From Clitopilus passeckerianus (Eukaryota > Basidiomycota > Agaricomycetes > Agaricales > Entolomataceae): DNA of 64,000 bases. The position numbers and the translations under genes are program-made. Position 1 is the first letter of the stretch. Each line of letters begins with the position of its first letter. The stretch is from assembly GCA_944990035.1 (NCBI GenBank), contig CALYLX010000155.1, positions 310,001 to 374,000 on the forward strand, written 5' to 3'. Shown in pieces: positions 24,807 through 37,260 of the stretch. A model generated the notes under the pieces. The model was not told the origin of the DNA. It saw only the letters and a list, made by a program, of their open reading frames with translations, and did not search any database.

Positions 24807-25539
24807 AGGGAGAGGACCTGGACAGCGGAGACACGACAGGGAGAGAGGGAGACCTGGATGCTGGGAGGCGCTTCAGGCTGAGAGACTCTACCATGGCTCT
24901 CGGATATGTAGGGTGACGAAGGAGATTAGCGCAAGGGAGGCGGGGTGCCGAGAACATAGCACTGCTGGAGGCCCGTCCGGTCCTACGCGATTGTGTCAGA
25001 AGGGGAGGAGTGAGGACCGATGACTCTTCCGCCGTTCGTACATCCGATTACCAACTTCGGCCATGATGCACCTCGACCTCGCCACGGCTCTTTTCTGCCT
25101 CTGCCCCCAGGACTAACTGGCTATTATTATCCTGCAACACCTCCGTCACCCTTAGCGAGGCCTAGGCGAAGGCTAGCAGCTCCCCTTCTCCTTGTGAGGA
25201 GAGGTTGTTGGGTGCAGGAAGATTTGTCGTGGTGGATATACCATGATTCAAAATCTCAGGGCAAGAGAGGGGGGGAAGCGAAGATCTTGAAAATGGGAAT
25301 AGGTTTTGTTTTATGGTATCTATTTATGCCAATTTCAGTATATATGGTACCTAAAGTCAGAGTGGATGGAGAGTGTTTTGTACCCATGACACGGTGACAC
25401 CCAACTTATGACCGCAAATGTGATTGCGTTGCGTACTACTTTTCATCATTTAACGAATGAAGAGCATAATGGTGGGCAGGTAGTTGTCTTTGCAGAGGTA
25501 CGATATCCAAGTAAGTTCTTAGTACGTCAATCCGAAACT
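24807..25539. other. no gene recognised
   Basis: Possible decayed tail of the ALG12 relic and the 3' region of the P450. The purine-rich plus strand at 24540-24960 gives long chance frames on both strands. Confidence 0.35.
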
Positions 25540-27679
25540 TCAACCCTCTGAAGCAGCCCAACTACGGATCAGTTCAATCGCAGTGTTCGACCTTGGTTTA
25601 ATCACGCATTCAAAAGGCACAGGTTTTCTGATCATTTCCGTCAGTCAAGCAGGTGAATAAACGAAAAAGAGTTTTTACCGAACGAGTCCTTCAATGCATG
25701 CTTCACTTGGCTCAATAATAACCCCATTCTGATCTGTTTTCTTTTCCAAGCTGAATGTAGAGAGAATTGATGCCGCGAGTATCGTAACGGTAGAGTGAGC
25801 GCGTTCACGTCCGACGCATACTCTGGGACTACTGATTTAAAGGGTGGAATATGGCAGCACAGAACAGGCAACGGACCTTCTCCCGAAGCCAAAATTGATG
25901 TCCATCGGATTTCGTACGCTCTCGTTGATTCGCCCATCTTCAATGAATCTTTCAGGTCGGAATTTGTGGGGCTCTGGATAGTCGCTTTCGTCGTACATCA
26001 TAGCCCTTCATGTAAAAGGGTAGAATTAGGATACAAAGGAAGCAACACGCAACGGAGGACAAACTCTAGGTTCGCAATGACGGTTGAATTCTTGGGTATA
26101 CGGTGCCCTTCATACATATCGTCTTCGACGACACAATGAGGAAAACCTGAGGGAGGCGTTAAAGTCGCAATATCAACAGAGGAACGGGAGCAGCCTACCT
26201 AAGGGACCTATAGTCCTCCATCTGGGTGATTTCAGATCGTGATTCCCTCTGCAAGAATCTGAGCCTACCTATACGTCTCCATTATTGTTGCTGTAAGATA
26301 CGGGAGTGACCGGATATCGGCAAGTGCTGGAAGTTCCCCATGTACAGCTCGATCCAGTTCCTCCTGCAGTTTCGTCTGGACATCTGGAAACTTCACCATG
26401 GCAAGAAGAAAGAATGAGAGTACAGACGTCGAGGTGTTAGCACCAGCTAAAGATTGCTCAGCTTAGACTCGGGGATGAAAAGCAGGATATCAGGCGCACC
26501 GAGATGGGCAGTCGCAGCCACTCCTTTCAACGCCTGAAGTTCGGCGCTGTCGTCACCCATATGTAGAACATCTTCCAGACCTATTCCAACAAGCGACCTG
26601 GCTGATCGTCTCGACTTCTGTTTGTCACGATTGAAGTAAGACTCAAAGCCGTAACAGGAGATAGTATCACTCACAAATGATTCTCGAGAGGCATTGAAAG
26701 TATTGTTGATAAACTGAGAGGTAAATCCGCTTAATTCCTCGGCAATTGCTGGGAACTTCAAACCTGGCAGTCACGAGGGAAGATATCGGGCCCACGGAAA
26801 GATCTCAGGGAGGTAAGATCCATCCAGGATGCACCTACTGACACATTCAGTCGCTTCTTCAGCTGATTTTATGTATGGGTCATTTGAAGGTTGTATCTCT
26901 AAGCCATAGATCGTGGTGATGATTATAGCGCCCACTTCACTAAAGTCCTCCATTCAGCCAAGAGATATCACGAGGGTGAGAATACTCACTGCTGTATATG
27001 GGTTAGAAATCTGTCGGGGTCGTTGAGCAAGTGCAATAGAAGGCGGCGTGCATGAGAGAGCTCTGTATCTTCGCTAAATTTGCGCGCGGCATCCAAGTAT
27101 CGGACCAGGGATCGACGGTCATTCCTCCAAGAATTGCCATAAGGCCAGAATCCAAATGATGAGCCCCAACCACATCTGGTAGAACACTTAGCTGAGAGTC
27201 GTATATCAAAAGCATGTTGTTGTCTCACAGCTCGGTCAACATCACCTGCCTGGGCCTAGAAGTGCGTTCAGTATGGCTTCTCTGATAGGAAATGACTCCA
27301 CAAAAAAAGGAGGACCCACCTGCTAGAGTAGATTATTGATCGCTTATCTAGAAGGTCTTTGGCGCTCTTGAACGAATTAAGAATGACAAATGATTGACCG
27401 AGCACGCCGAGGTGTATAATAGGCGATTCTAGGGAAATATATAAGCAAATCCGCAGAAGGCTGATAGCAACGGGTACGCACTATGGTCTTGAGCCATCTT
27501 AGCCAAAATAGTTGGATCGAGCTTTGAGGGCATATCCAAGAGGTTATCGATGAATGGGAGCTTGCGTGGACCGGGAGGGAGCTTCCGCACGCGTTCCACC
27601 ATTTCACCACTTGGAGCACAAGGAAGGCTACAAAAACCGTAGCAATTGTCGAGTTGGAGTGAACAAGAAAAGTACCCAT
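25540..27679 (-). pseudogene. cytochrome P450, probably degenerate
   Basis: Basidiomycete-type microsomal P450. Pieces in order on the minus strand: a membrane anchor (STIATVFVAFLVLQVV), the proline hinge KLPPGPRKLPFIDNLLDMP, WPYGNSWRNDRR, I-helix AGANTSTSV near 26440, ExxR region METSLR near 26200, FRPERF, heme loop FGFGRRVCVG split by an intron near 25815-25880 (cysteine codon at 25816-25818), and a C-terminus ending PFECVIKPRS. Problems: the anchor and the proline hinge are in different frames near 27610-27640. The segment before WPYG also changes frame near 27185. A TAG (26195-26197) stands where a Trp is normal after the ExxR motif. It is therefore most likely a pseudogene, although the heme region is well kept. 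It lies on the opposite strand inside the duplicated island. Confidence 0.65.
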
Positions 27680-28560
27680 TAAACAGGAAGTATCTCAGTA
27701 GTAACACTATGGTTGAATGAGTGTGGAATGGGTCGCTTTTAAAGCTTCCTTCCTCGAGAATGCCATTCCTGGACATTAAATGGTACCTGGTATCATGTGG
27801 CACCGTCCAGGGACTCCGGGCAAGGAGAAAAAGTTGTCGAAGCAAAGTTCAGATTCATTATCGGGGGTGCAGGCAGATAATCAGTATTCAGTGTTGATCG
27901 ATGGCGTAGGACCGACCCGTCTTATCGGAAGGACGGAAAGAGTGCGTCAGTGATTGGCTAGAGAGATATCGATTCCAACGCGCAGTGGCCTTGAGGTGAT
28001 AGACGCCTTAGGGTACTGAGATTTGATGCGGCGAAGAGAGTGGAACACCATGGCGTTCCTTCATCTCCACCCCACCAAAGACTTGTCGTTGAAAAAGCAC
28101 CCTAGTCCTAGATTGTAGACAGGAGCGATGGGTGCGTAAATCACACTACTAATACTCAGAACAGGAATCGCTGAGCATCTTGGCTATAGTACCAATACAG
28201 CCGTATTCTTCTACGCCAGACAACTCTGCATGCTGCTCTTTCCCGCCAGATAGCCATTTTGAAACCGTTGGTAAAGAGATATTAGAGCCTCAGGACACTC
28301 TGAAAGTATAGGTAGTCCCTTTTGACTTTACGTGTTGGCTCGATCATTCTTATTTTGTTCCAGTAATGTCAGCTTGGTGCACAAGTAAACAGTTAAAGTC
28401 GAGGTTGTGAGCATGCGGGTCTTCAGCTTCATATTTCAAAAGATTTTTGGAGATAAAGTCGTTTGAGAAGGAGTAGCATGTTTTGGTTCCAGGTTTATTG
28501 GAAGCTTGGGGAAGTAATCGTTATTTATTGAGTACCGCAGTTGTACATCGCAGGGCGTTT
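27680..28560. other. no gene recognised
   Basis: Upstream region of the P450 relic. AT-rich segments, no plausible gene. Confidence 0.35.
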
Positions 28561-29700
28561 TTAAGCCCAAGTGGGGAACGAACGGAAATCCATCTTGCAT
28601 GAGAGGAGACGATGGATTGTGAAAAAGGGTGAGACGCTGACCAAGCGCCCAATCTGGACAGGCGCGAACGCGTCGGCCCACCAAATCCAAGAATACTCTC
28701 AACCATTCATATTGAATATTTCAATATTCAACTTCTACCAGGTTTCGACGTGGTCCAAATGTGGTCCTTCTCTTGCCTCGTCTCGTTACCCAACTTCGTT
28801 TCCAGACCTCGGAGTCCTGCTCTCTCCTTCGCGCAATCTCACTCCAACTGAGAATGAGTCTCGCACTCGACTTGCTCACCCTAGCCACAGGATGGACCCA
28901 CGTCCTTCTCGTGCCATGTACCAAAGTCGAGGGCCGCATGATGCATCTTATGGGGCTGGCGGGGACGTTCTGAAAAGGTGCGCTTTTCTATATTTTCTAT
29001 TCTGTCTCTTCTAACTATCGACATAAGTACGACCACACGATCTTCCCCGGCGCCGTCCCGCGTTCCCTCATCGATGTCCTTTTCTTCTCCTGCCTATCCA
29101 AATCTCTCATCGTCCTTAGAAGCTTAGCCAGTGGCCAGGCCTAGTCCTCCATAGAAGAACTCAGTACGTTCCCTTTTTTCCTTCCATTCACCGATTAATC
29201 CATTTCTATCCAGTACCACTCGTACTAACAACCATCAACGCCTTCACACTCACCCTCCTCAGGCGTTTCGGCACCCTCTACTCTCTCTTCCACATTCTCC
29301 TCACCAAACCCCCGTTCCATATCCCTTTTTGGATGGGCAGGACGTCGCCGAATATGTTTGCTTCAATCTTTGGTGTGCCTTCTCCCTCTCTTTTCCCTCT
29401 GTCCTTTCTAACGCTGATGCAATGCATATAGTCAATCTCTCTACCTACCTCTCCACGGCCCAGTACGGTTTTTGAAGAGCTCTCAAGTGCATTGGGACAC
29501 GAAGAATGCTAACGGAGGTTCGTTTCCCATTCCCATTATACCCTCTTCTCGTTTCCTTGCCCCTCTCTTCCCGTTCTTTCTCCCTCTCTGTTCGAAACAT
29601 GAACTAACCCTCACCTTCAGACAGATCTATAATCTACACCATCCCATATTCAACGTCTCTCCCTCCCTGGACACATTATACGTGTGCGCTGACTGTGAGG
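28561..29700 (+). pseudogene. ALG12-like mannosyltransferase pseudogene, copy B
   Basis: The leader (GGGGAACGAACGGAAATCCA ... AAGCGCCCAATCTGG) matches the leaders of copies C and D. At 28854 a start-like ATG opens ALDLLTLATGWTHVLLVPCTKVE. The next pieces are GAVPRSLI near 29050, LTTINAFTL near 29225, HIPFWMGRTSPNMFASIF near 29320 and a worn RSIIYTIP (from the EWRFIIYTVP region) near 29625. Frames shift between pieces and much of the middle and end is missing. There is no ankyrin gene directly upstream; the P450 occupies that side instead. Confidence 0.7.
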
Positions 29701-29879
29701 TTTCCAGTACCACCACAACATCCTCCCCCGCGCTGTTCCCCCACATTCATCAGTACTGCATCCTCTTCACAACTTACCCACAATCTTGCCACTCTCACAA
29801 CGGACAAGATAAATTTGACGAATATCTGGCCCAGGTAAGGAACTGCGTAGCTGTTTCTACAACCTTAACACAAAACAAT

Positions 29880-30700
29880 TCCCCTAACGTTGCAAGAATA
29901 CTCGCCATTTCTAGATCTTTTCGTCAGGTTCACGCACATGGATGCAGCAGCCGCACCCCAGCAACGTTTTACTGTTTTCATGCCCCTTCTACTCGGTTTG
30001 ATGACGTTCCTACCATCCACAGAAACGTCGTCCTCACATATGACTTGGCCATGCCGAAAACGTTACCTACCACCCCAACCCGCTCAGCATCTGATTTATC
30101 GCGTCCAAACAAAGCATCCCGTGCACCATTGCGACAAAGACAAATGGCCACTAGAGGTTATCGCGCAGAGCATCCCCACCGTTCCAATCGGTCTGAGCAT
30201 CACAACGTCTGGTTTTGACTATTCACGGCATTTCTGGGATATGAAATCCAGTGATTTGCTCAACACCATTCGCTAGCATGGGCCCGCGCCAATTGAATTT
30301 GGAGCTTCCAGCGGAAGGACATTATCCTCCCTACTCAAGGGTGCCGCTCACCGTCTCTCTGACGTTTCTGGTACCAGGCTCAACAGGAGGATCGGTGTAG
30401 CTTGCTCCTGGACCTGCTCTGCCACTGCATGCATTTGGAAGCCATGAGCATGAGTCAGGCCTACCAATGGTCAACGTGGTGCCCTTGCTGCCTGCATTAT
30501 TCACCCCCATCAAGAAATAGACGGAAGGTACGCCAACGTCGTTCACACTTTCAACCAACTGACTAATAAATTTGAAGGTTTCCAACCACTTCCCACACCT
30601 CAGCCATTCATGCTCTACATGAGCCTGCAATGCCACCACCAAATACACGCTCAACAGGAAACGAAATGCAGCCATCCCTCTGGCGACAGGCTTACCATCG
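29880..30700 (+). repeat. unidentified duplicated segment, copy B
   Basis: Similar in order to 39460-40330 downstream of ALG12 copy C: GGTTCACGC-CATGGA, TATGACTTGGC, CCACCCCAA-CCGCTCA, AAGCATCCCG, GAGCATCC and CACCGTCTCT occur in both. Both also end in a piece reading as KRNA near 30660 and 40270. The open frames are interrupted in both copies and I recognise no family. Confidence 0.55.
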
Positions 30701-31198
30701 ATATCACGAATGCGTACTTCAACGTTTTATCAACGTTTTACCACCAGATTTGACTCAGTTACTAGTCTCCCTTCCTCGGCGTAGCTCGGCTAATCGGCAC
30801 ATCAGCATCTCTGTTCCCCTATCATACCCCACCCTTGTGACCAAGCCACAAAACAGCGGCTTCATGCGGTCAAAGACAGTCCCTAAGACATTTACGAGCT
30901 ATTGAATGAACTATGTAGTGCTGTTGACAATCCTCCTTGCTACGTCATGACGGTTTTGTTTAGTTATATTCAGCTCTGGCTATTCAAAGCTTTCTTCATG
31001 AAAGCGGGAAATAAAAAGAAAATGACTGCGAACGTTGACTCACAGCTGCTAACTGAAATGTCAATGGATCACGTGTATGAGATCCTCCTCTGAGGAACGA
31101 TCATCTAGAATTGGAACAGAATGTTAATAGTTACTTAGAGCTTCGACTCTTCTAACGCAGATCTGTCTTCCTCTTCTCAACCTTCCGCTATACATGTC
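30701..31198. other. no gene recognised
   Basis: Upstream region of the ubiquitin-like gene. Nothing coding seen. Confidence 0.4.
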
Positions 31199-32318
31199 AT
31201 GGCTGCAGCCCAAAACCAAGAGAATAGTACCTACATCGTTCATGGTTCAATGACAAACACCGTGATCGCCACAACCCACGTATATCCCCAGGCTCTGAGC
31301 GCGAATCCTTTCTCCTTGCTTGCTTCCGCAGATCAGCACCAAGATACTCTGTTGAACGAGTCTACCGGCCCCTCAGCTACTTTAAACGAAGTCTATCAGC
31401 TACAGAAGGCCGGCCAAGATCTTGCTAGAATGCTCACCGGCATCGTAGGCGCCCCAAAGCTATTTCTCGAGATTACCGACATCGTTTCCGAGTTTGTGGA
31501 TACTACAGTCCCCGTTCTATTTGACGTCTGCGTGCGTTATTACGAGAAGCCTAACTTGAAGGCCCAAGTGCAATCCTTGCTCTCAACCATGCACTCCTCA
31601 CTGGCGATCCTCAATGATATCCTCCTGAAACTCAAAGCGTATAAGGACGTTTTTCCCCGTTCAGCCAGCCCTAGGCGACAGTCGCTCCTGAGCATCCTCT
31701 GGAATCATGTCTGGTGGGCGACATTGGCTAGTAGTCAAATACGAAGGGTTCTTCAAGATTTTGTGGAATGCCATATGAAAATGCGGAATGTATTGTACGT
31801 TTTCATTTTGGTTCCGACTCGAAGAAAATGCAAATATCATGTTCAGATTTAAACTCATTGCTACTTGTTCTGGCGCTGGGGACCTCCAAAGACGTATAAT
31901 CTCTCACCATATTGAAGTACAAGATTTCTTCGGAAAGCACTTTTTCCTGCCAGCGGATTTGTGTCGGAACTTTCAGGTATGGTGTTAAGTCAAGAATGTG
32001 GGCGGGAGTTGCTCAGAAATTCTCCCATAGAAATTTAATGCAGCCTTGGAACTCCAGTTTACCGAGGGACCTGCGATCAAGATCATACAACTTCAGCAGT
32101 ACACAGTTCTTGGATTGGATGGGCGCCGAGTCCCTAAAGGTGGATGGGAGAATGCAATCAATGATACGAGCTCGCTGCAGCTCAGTGTTGTCATCATGAG
32201 GCCAGCCAATTTGAACGGATCTCAGGCTCGAAGAGTCACCAGAGAGGATACCAGTTGTCCCCGTTGCCATTACGATAATGCCACCGTTCTGTCAAAGGAC
32301 GGGTGGGTAGACTGGTGA
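31199..32318 (+). CDS. ubiquitin-like domain protein with CPRC ribbon, second gene
   Basis: Three-exon model: 31199-31794, 31892-31983, 32044-32318; 963 nt, 320 aa, in phase. The second donor (GTTAAG) is unusual and decides the frame. The N-terminal 200 aa are helical (AGQDLARMLTGIVGAPKLFLE, VQSLLSTMHSSLAILNDILL). Then come HIEVQDFFGKHFFLPADLC and LQFTEGPAIKI, a ubiquitin-like fold start, the strand SSLQLSVVIMRP, then CPRC and GWVDW at the end. It has the same layout as the gene at 2230-3445. Function unknown. It sits inside the NACHT-ankyrin/ALG12 island, just upstream of the kinase gene on the same strand. Confidence 0.6.
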
Positions 32319-32469
32319 ACAGACTCTGCAATTGTTCCCTTCTCGGATACTGATTGTTGCCAACAGTTACCGTTGTGATGCTCGGTATAACATACGTGCC
32401 GGGTTTGGGGATCATGAAAGTCAGTTAGAAGCCGAATCTGCTGGTGGAGGGTGAGTTAACCCATTCTCT

Positions 32470-34398
32470 ATGCATTGCAATATCTGGCGTGCTATATCTA
32501 TTCTGTGCAGATCAAGTCTGCTTGCGATTGACCATCAACCTTTCAAGATATACTCTATTCAGGCCAGTGGCGAGTCCGGCGACGCTCAGCATTCTCAGGC
32601 ACTAGCTTCCTTTAGCTACGAATACGATCCTTCAGACTATGACAACTCGAACTCAGGATCCTCTTTATCAATGTTTGACAACCCAACGCTGAATGCCAAT
32701 CCAGTTAGCTACAGTGAAGTCCATGAAGTTGATACAGACGGAAAACTACGTGAAGTCATCGTCATTGATGATACACCTCTTCCAGCGACCATGTCTCCTG
32801 CCACAACCTACAATGGAGCTCTCTCAGCATCATATCAACCGCCTGTTTTCTCTGCTCCCGTGCGGACGAGAGCGAGAGCTGCTGCTGAGGCTCAAAGTTC
32901 CAGTGATGCTGCAACAGCCGATGTAGGTTCTTGCCAGCCCTCTTCCTCATGAATTATGTGCTTATACACACCACTTCGTTAGACATCGAAAGGCCCCCCA
33001 TCTTGCGATGACAAGGAGAGCCATTATATAATTGTTCCCAACGATCTCATCCATTTACGGTGTGAGTGCTAAGATAATCCTATCACGATATCTATTTAAG
33101 TCTCTTGACCTAGATCGTACTGTTCGCCTTTTAGGACAGGGGACGTTCGCCAAAGTCGTTGAGGCTGTTGATATCGATAGCAACACGCGGGTGGCTATCA
33201 AGATCATTCGCGCCACACCGAAGTATCGCGACGCAAGTAAAATTGAGGTCCGCGTTCTTCAAAAGTTGAAGGAGCGAGATCCGTTGAATAGGAAGTAAAA
33301 TGCACTCTCTCCGACTTCGTATGTCAGACGTCTGACAGCGTTCTGTAGCAAATGCATACATCTTCTTCACTGGTTCGACCATCGGAACCACATATGCCTG
33401 GTGTTAGAGCTGCTGGGCGTTAGTGTGTACGATTTTTTGAAGGAGAACGACTTTATGCCGTTCCCTCGTAGCCACATACAAGCCTTTGCCAAGCAACTAC
33501 TAACCAGCGTTGCCTGTAAGTTACAAGGATTAGTTTTGGAGTTATGCCTGATACTAACTTATTGTTTCAGTTCTTCACGATCTCCACCTGATTCATACGG
33601 ATTTGAAGCCAGAAAATATATTGCTAGTTCACAACGACCATACCATAGTACCTGTTTCGGACAAGGTAAGATTCATATGTTACGAAATGCTTTGCTGAAA
33701 GCTAAGGCGAAACTAAACTCCTCATAGCAGAATGCACCACCCAAAATGAAGAAAGTACTCAAATACACGGATATTCGCCTCATTGACTTTGGATCTGCAA
33801 CATTTGAACCAGAGTATCACCCTACGGTTGCCTGCACACGGCATTACCGAGCACCAGAAATCATCCTAGGTATATTATGCTTCATCGCCTGACTCATGTG
33901 CACCTTTTGATATCGCCTCCAAGGTCTAGGCTGGTCCTACCCATGCGATGCCTACTCACTGGGATGTATTCTCGTCACATTCTATACCGGCATGGTGTTG
34001 TTCCAAACGCATGACAACTTGCAACATCTCGCGATGATGGAGATGGTCATGGGCAAGATGCCAGACCGATTTGCTCGAGCTGGTGCCCGCTCCAAGCCAG
34101 AATTTTTCAGAGACGGCGCCAAACTAAATTGGCCAAAAGAAAAGTCATCCCGCCAAAGCAAGAAAGATGTTCGCTCCACCCGTTCTCTCGCGGTCAGTTC
34201 AGATTTTTCTTTGCTACTTGAAGACATTGTTCCTGACATGGCGTTCAGGACGTGATACCTCCCTTCGACGCTGTTAATCGAAGATTCCTAGACCTTGTCG
34301 GGAAGCTTCTTGCCTTCGATCCCGCCCATCGGGTTACCATGAGGGAGGCCGTAAGGCATCCATACATAACAGCAACACAGATTACTGAAGACATGTAA
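32470..34398 (+). CDS. LAMMER-type (CLK/Kns1-like) dual-specificity protein kinase
   Basis: Eight exons (32470-32922, 32983-33061, 33114-33294, 33349-33515, 33571-33665, 33728-33869, 33924-34192, 34249-34398) sum to 1536 nt, 511 aa, in phase. The start is the least certain point. The N-terminus is serine-rich with YSEVHEV and [15 protein letters not shown], usual in mushroom LAMMER kinases. Kinase landmarks: glycine loop [11 protein letters not shown] (third Gly replaced by Ala), VAIKII, catalytic [20 protein letters not shown] and the family motif as [12 protein letters not shown]. The canonical motif is EHLAMMERILG, so it is diverged. CLK/LAMMER kinases phosphorylate SR splicing proteins. 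The N-terminal linker looks short. It may be a second, diverged copy inserted in the island. No stop or frameshift seen. Confidence 0.8.
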
Positions 34399-36574
34399 CA
34401 AGCATGCACCACGTTTATAGTACTCAGTTATCCCGAGCTCACTGTGACTCCTCATCTTTTGGACGGCTATTGTGCCAGATTTCATCACAGCCGTTTGTAT
34501 ATTGTTAGGCCACTGTGGATAAAAGACGCGTAGAGCGGAGCCAAACTTATTGATATGCGAAGGGGCTTGGACCGTCTGGTGCAGGCTCTGGCTCGGTCAG
34601 TTGCTCGCCTCCCTCTGCACTTCCCCTGGCTTGAGTTCCGTAAGCGTCGGTTATCAAGAATTTCGACCCAGCTTGCGCACATATATTTTCCGCGATGGCC
34701 TAACAACATGTAAACAGCTGTAATAGTACAATCATAATGTTTCCAAATCAAGTTTCTACCCTTCCTTCGCTGCTCGAGCCAATTGCGAGAAGACAAACCC
34801 AGGGCCGATCTCCCTACATACACCGGGGCCAGCGTTGGACGCGTATTCCAAAGGTTGTGGTACAAGGTGTGTATGTGAAAAGCTATGGACCGTAATCTAG
34901 TGTAAAAGGTCTAAATTGGTGCAATGTTCAGTGTTCTTGCAAGCAACGTCCATTTGTATGCCTCAAAACAAAAAGAAATCCCTTTCTTATGGTTCCCTCT
35001 ATTTCTTCCCCATTTCCTCGTTCTCAAATAGACGTTCAAGAACACTCGCCGACCTAAGGACCACATATTTCGGCATCATCGTTCCACAAGGAGCGATTGA
35101 ATTGAAGAAGAAACTCTTGGGAGAGCCCTCTCCGAATGCCTTATTCTTCTCAGGGCTCCAAACTTTGAAGCTTCTGGCGAAAATAGTGCATTGTCATTCC
35201 AGGATTGTCGATATGTTTTGGTTATCGATTAGAGTAGTATGCATGGCGATACCGACCGCGCTTGTTCCCGCATTTTCTGCCCCTTTGAGCCTCTGAAATT
35301 TAAGGGTGAGTACTTGAGGACTTGAGTAGGAATCCATCTCGCGTTCGAGGCAAATTCGGGAGCGGGGAGAGGAACGAAGGACGAAAATAAATCCGGCCGA
35401 ACTCTTTCTCGACGGCGACCGCTGCTTTCTACGCAACCTTAGAACACGTTGGGACGTCAGCATCCAAATGCGGCAAAGTGCAACATTACCTATGGGAGTG
35501 GGCCAATGCCGCGGCATGGCTAGTTACGAGTCTGGAATCTTTTCAGAGAAGAATACTGAGAGAAGGAATGTCCGATTAGCTGCGTCGATGAACAAATCAC
35601 GCCGGTTGAGATGCCCAGGGAATCTCAGAGGTTCCTGCCGAAGTGAATAAAGTGAACGTGATCGCAGAAATTCTGATATATAACTTAGATGAAGTACATT
35701 GCAAAGATTGAGATATTGAGAAAACAGAGGGAGAGCTTGAAAGGCGTATGCATGCTGCATGCCTTAATTCGACTATAGCTTGCAGTGACTATAGCAGATA
35801 AGAGACCTCGCATAGCATGTCGTGGATGTACGTCATAGGCAAGTGAGAACGCGGCAGAGAATGCCAGTGGTAAGAGATGGGAGTGGTGGGTGATGGTGTG
35901 GTATGCTCTGAAGGGGTCCATTCAGTCAACAGACGGCTTGCTCGCGCGGTAGGGATGGGTCCGGTGTCGAAGATGAATTTTAATCCCTCTTCAAGGAGAC
36001 GGAGACCGGTCGTTCCGGTGTGAGGATAATGATGAGATCAAAGAAGCGAAGGTGGCAGTGTCGAAGTGCGAACACTGTCGAAGTTGGGAGGGAACGTGAA
36101 GAAACACGACTGAACTTCGTGCACAGGGTGACGGGAGCGATAGAAAATAGTACTCAGCGAAGTAAAATACACAGATGTACCCTAGGAGATTATCAGCAAA
36201 GCTTGGAATACTCAGAAACTTACAGGATTCTGGAGATACTTGAAGACTTGAGAAACTTAGTGATTTCCAACATGTACGGCCTTGCGAGAGCCAACTGGTT
36301 AACCTACATCAGACACCCTCAAATAAGTTCAATAATAAGAGCCGTTGAGGAGGTGCTTAACAACGAGCGAGTCACAATAACACTAGACTGACTATAGACG
36401 GCGGAATTCTGACTATTGACTGACTTTCGTTTGAGTGAAAGACATTTCATCTCCATAGAGCAGCCGAAATGATTGATAGGCGGTACGATTCTGATGGGAA
36501 GGCAGGAATGTGACCAGACAATGACTTTGAATGACCTAATCCTGATTTTCACTGACTTTCTTTTTTACTGAGGA
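34399..36574. other. gene-poor gap with weak duplicated pieces
   Basis: No gene recognised over 2.2 kb. Part of it (about 35140-35420) is weakly similar to 37455-37700 (TTCTTCTCA...GGAGCTTC-AAG, GTAGTATACATGCATGGC-like, GGAATCCA-TTCGAG), which is the leader of ALG12 copy C. It may be the eroded start of another module. Confidence 0.4.
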
Positions 36575-37028
36575 TGAGGACGGGTGGAGTCCACTTCATT
36601 CAGCAGCTGCGAATGGACATGAGGCAGTTGTCCGACTACTTCTCGACTCTGTCAACATCGACGTTAATGCGATGGATAGGTGGAGTCCACTTCATTTAGC
36701 AGCGCAGAATGGACACGAGGCGGTCGTTCAACTACTTCTCGACTCCGCCAACGTCGACGCCAATGCGAAGGATGGCTTGCACGGGAGGAGTCCACTTCAT
36801 TCAGCGGCTGCGAATGGACATGAAGCAGTTGTCTAACTACTTCTCGACTCTGCCCACATCAATGTCAATGCGAAGGATGGGGCAGGGTGGAGAACTCATG
36901 TCAAAGCTCAAGGTTCACTGTATGATCTATCTGGAACACCCGTTGAATCAGCCAGGCGGAGAGGTCATCAGCACATTGTCGCACTGTTCGAGGAGATGGG
37001 GTTAGGACAGAGCCCAGCAGAGTCCTGA
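36575..37028 (+). pseudogene. NACHT-ankyrin remnant: about four ankyrin repeats and tail
   Basis: Begins abruptly at a degenerate border (GATGAGGACGGGTGGAGTCC) and contains three ankyrin repeats like those of the intact gene. A TAA follows within the third (36834-36836). Two units have changed length. The fourth repeat is fused to the family tail: HVKAQGSLYDLSGTPVESARR, ending FEEMGLGQSPAES and TGA. No NACHT part is left upstream. The same 3' flank and an ALG12 relic follow. Confidence 0.88.
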
Positions 37029-37260
37029 ATATTCATCGGTCATTATTGATTTATTATTCAATTTTGCATATGATTACAGTATGCACCAGCTGGACACTAC
37101 CTACGGTACAAGTACTTCCGACATTTCGACTTAATTTCGCTCGGAATCACCACTATCGTTTTTTGTAGGTTAGCCACATCTGCCTGAAATCGAAAACTTG
37201 AGACGTGCACGAAACCCAACCCAACGATGTCTACTTTTGTGTCCATATGTCTGAGGAATC
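37029..37260 (+). repeat. duplicated downstream flank, copy 3
   Basis: Shares CATATGATTA, ATGCACCAGCTGGACAC, ACTACCTACG-TACAAGTACTTCC, TCGACTT-ATTTC and GTTTTTTGT with the flanks of the other two ankyrin genes (22600 and 44500). Closer to the 44500 copy. Confidence 0.75.
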
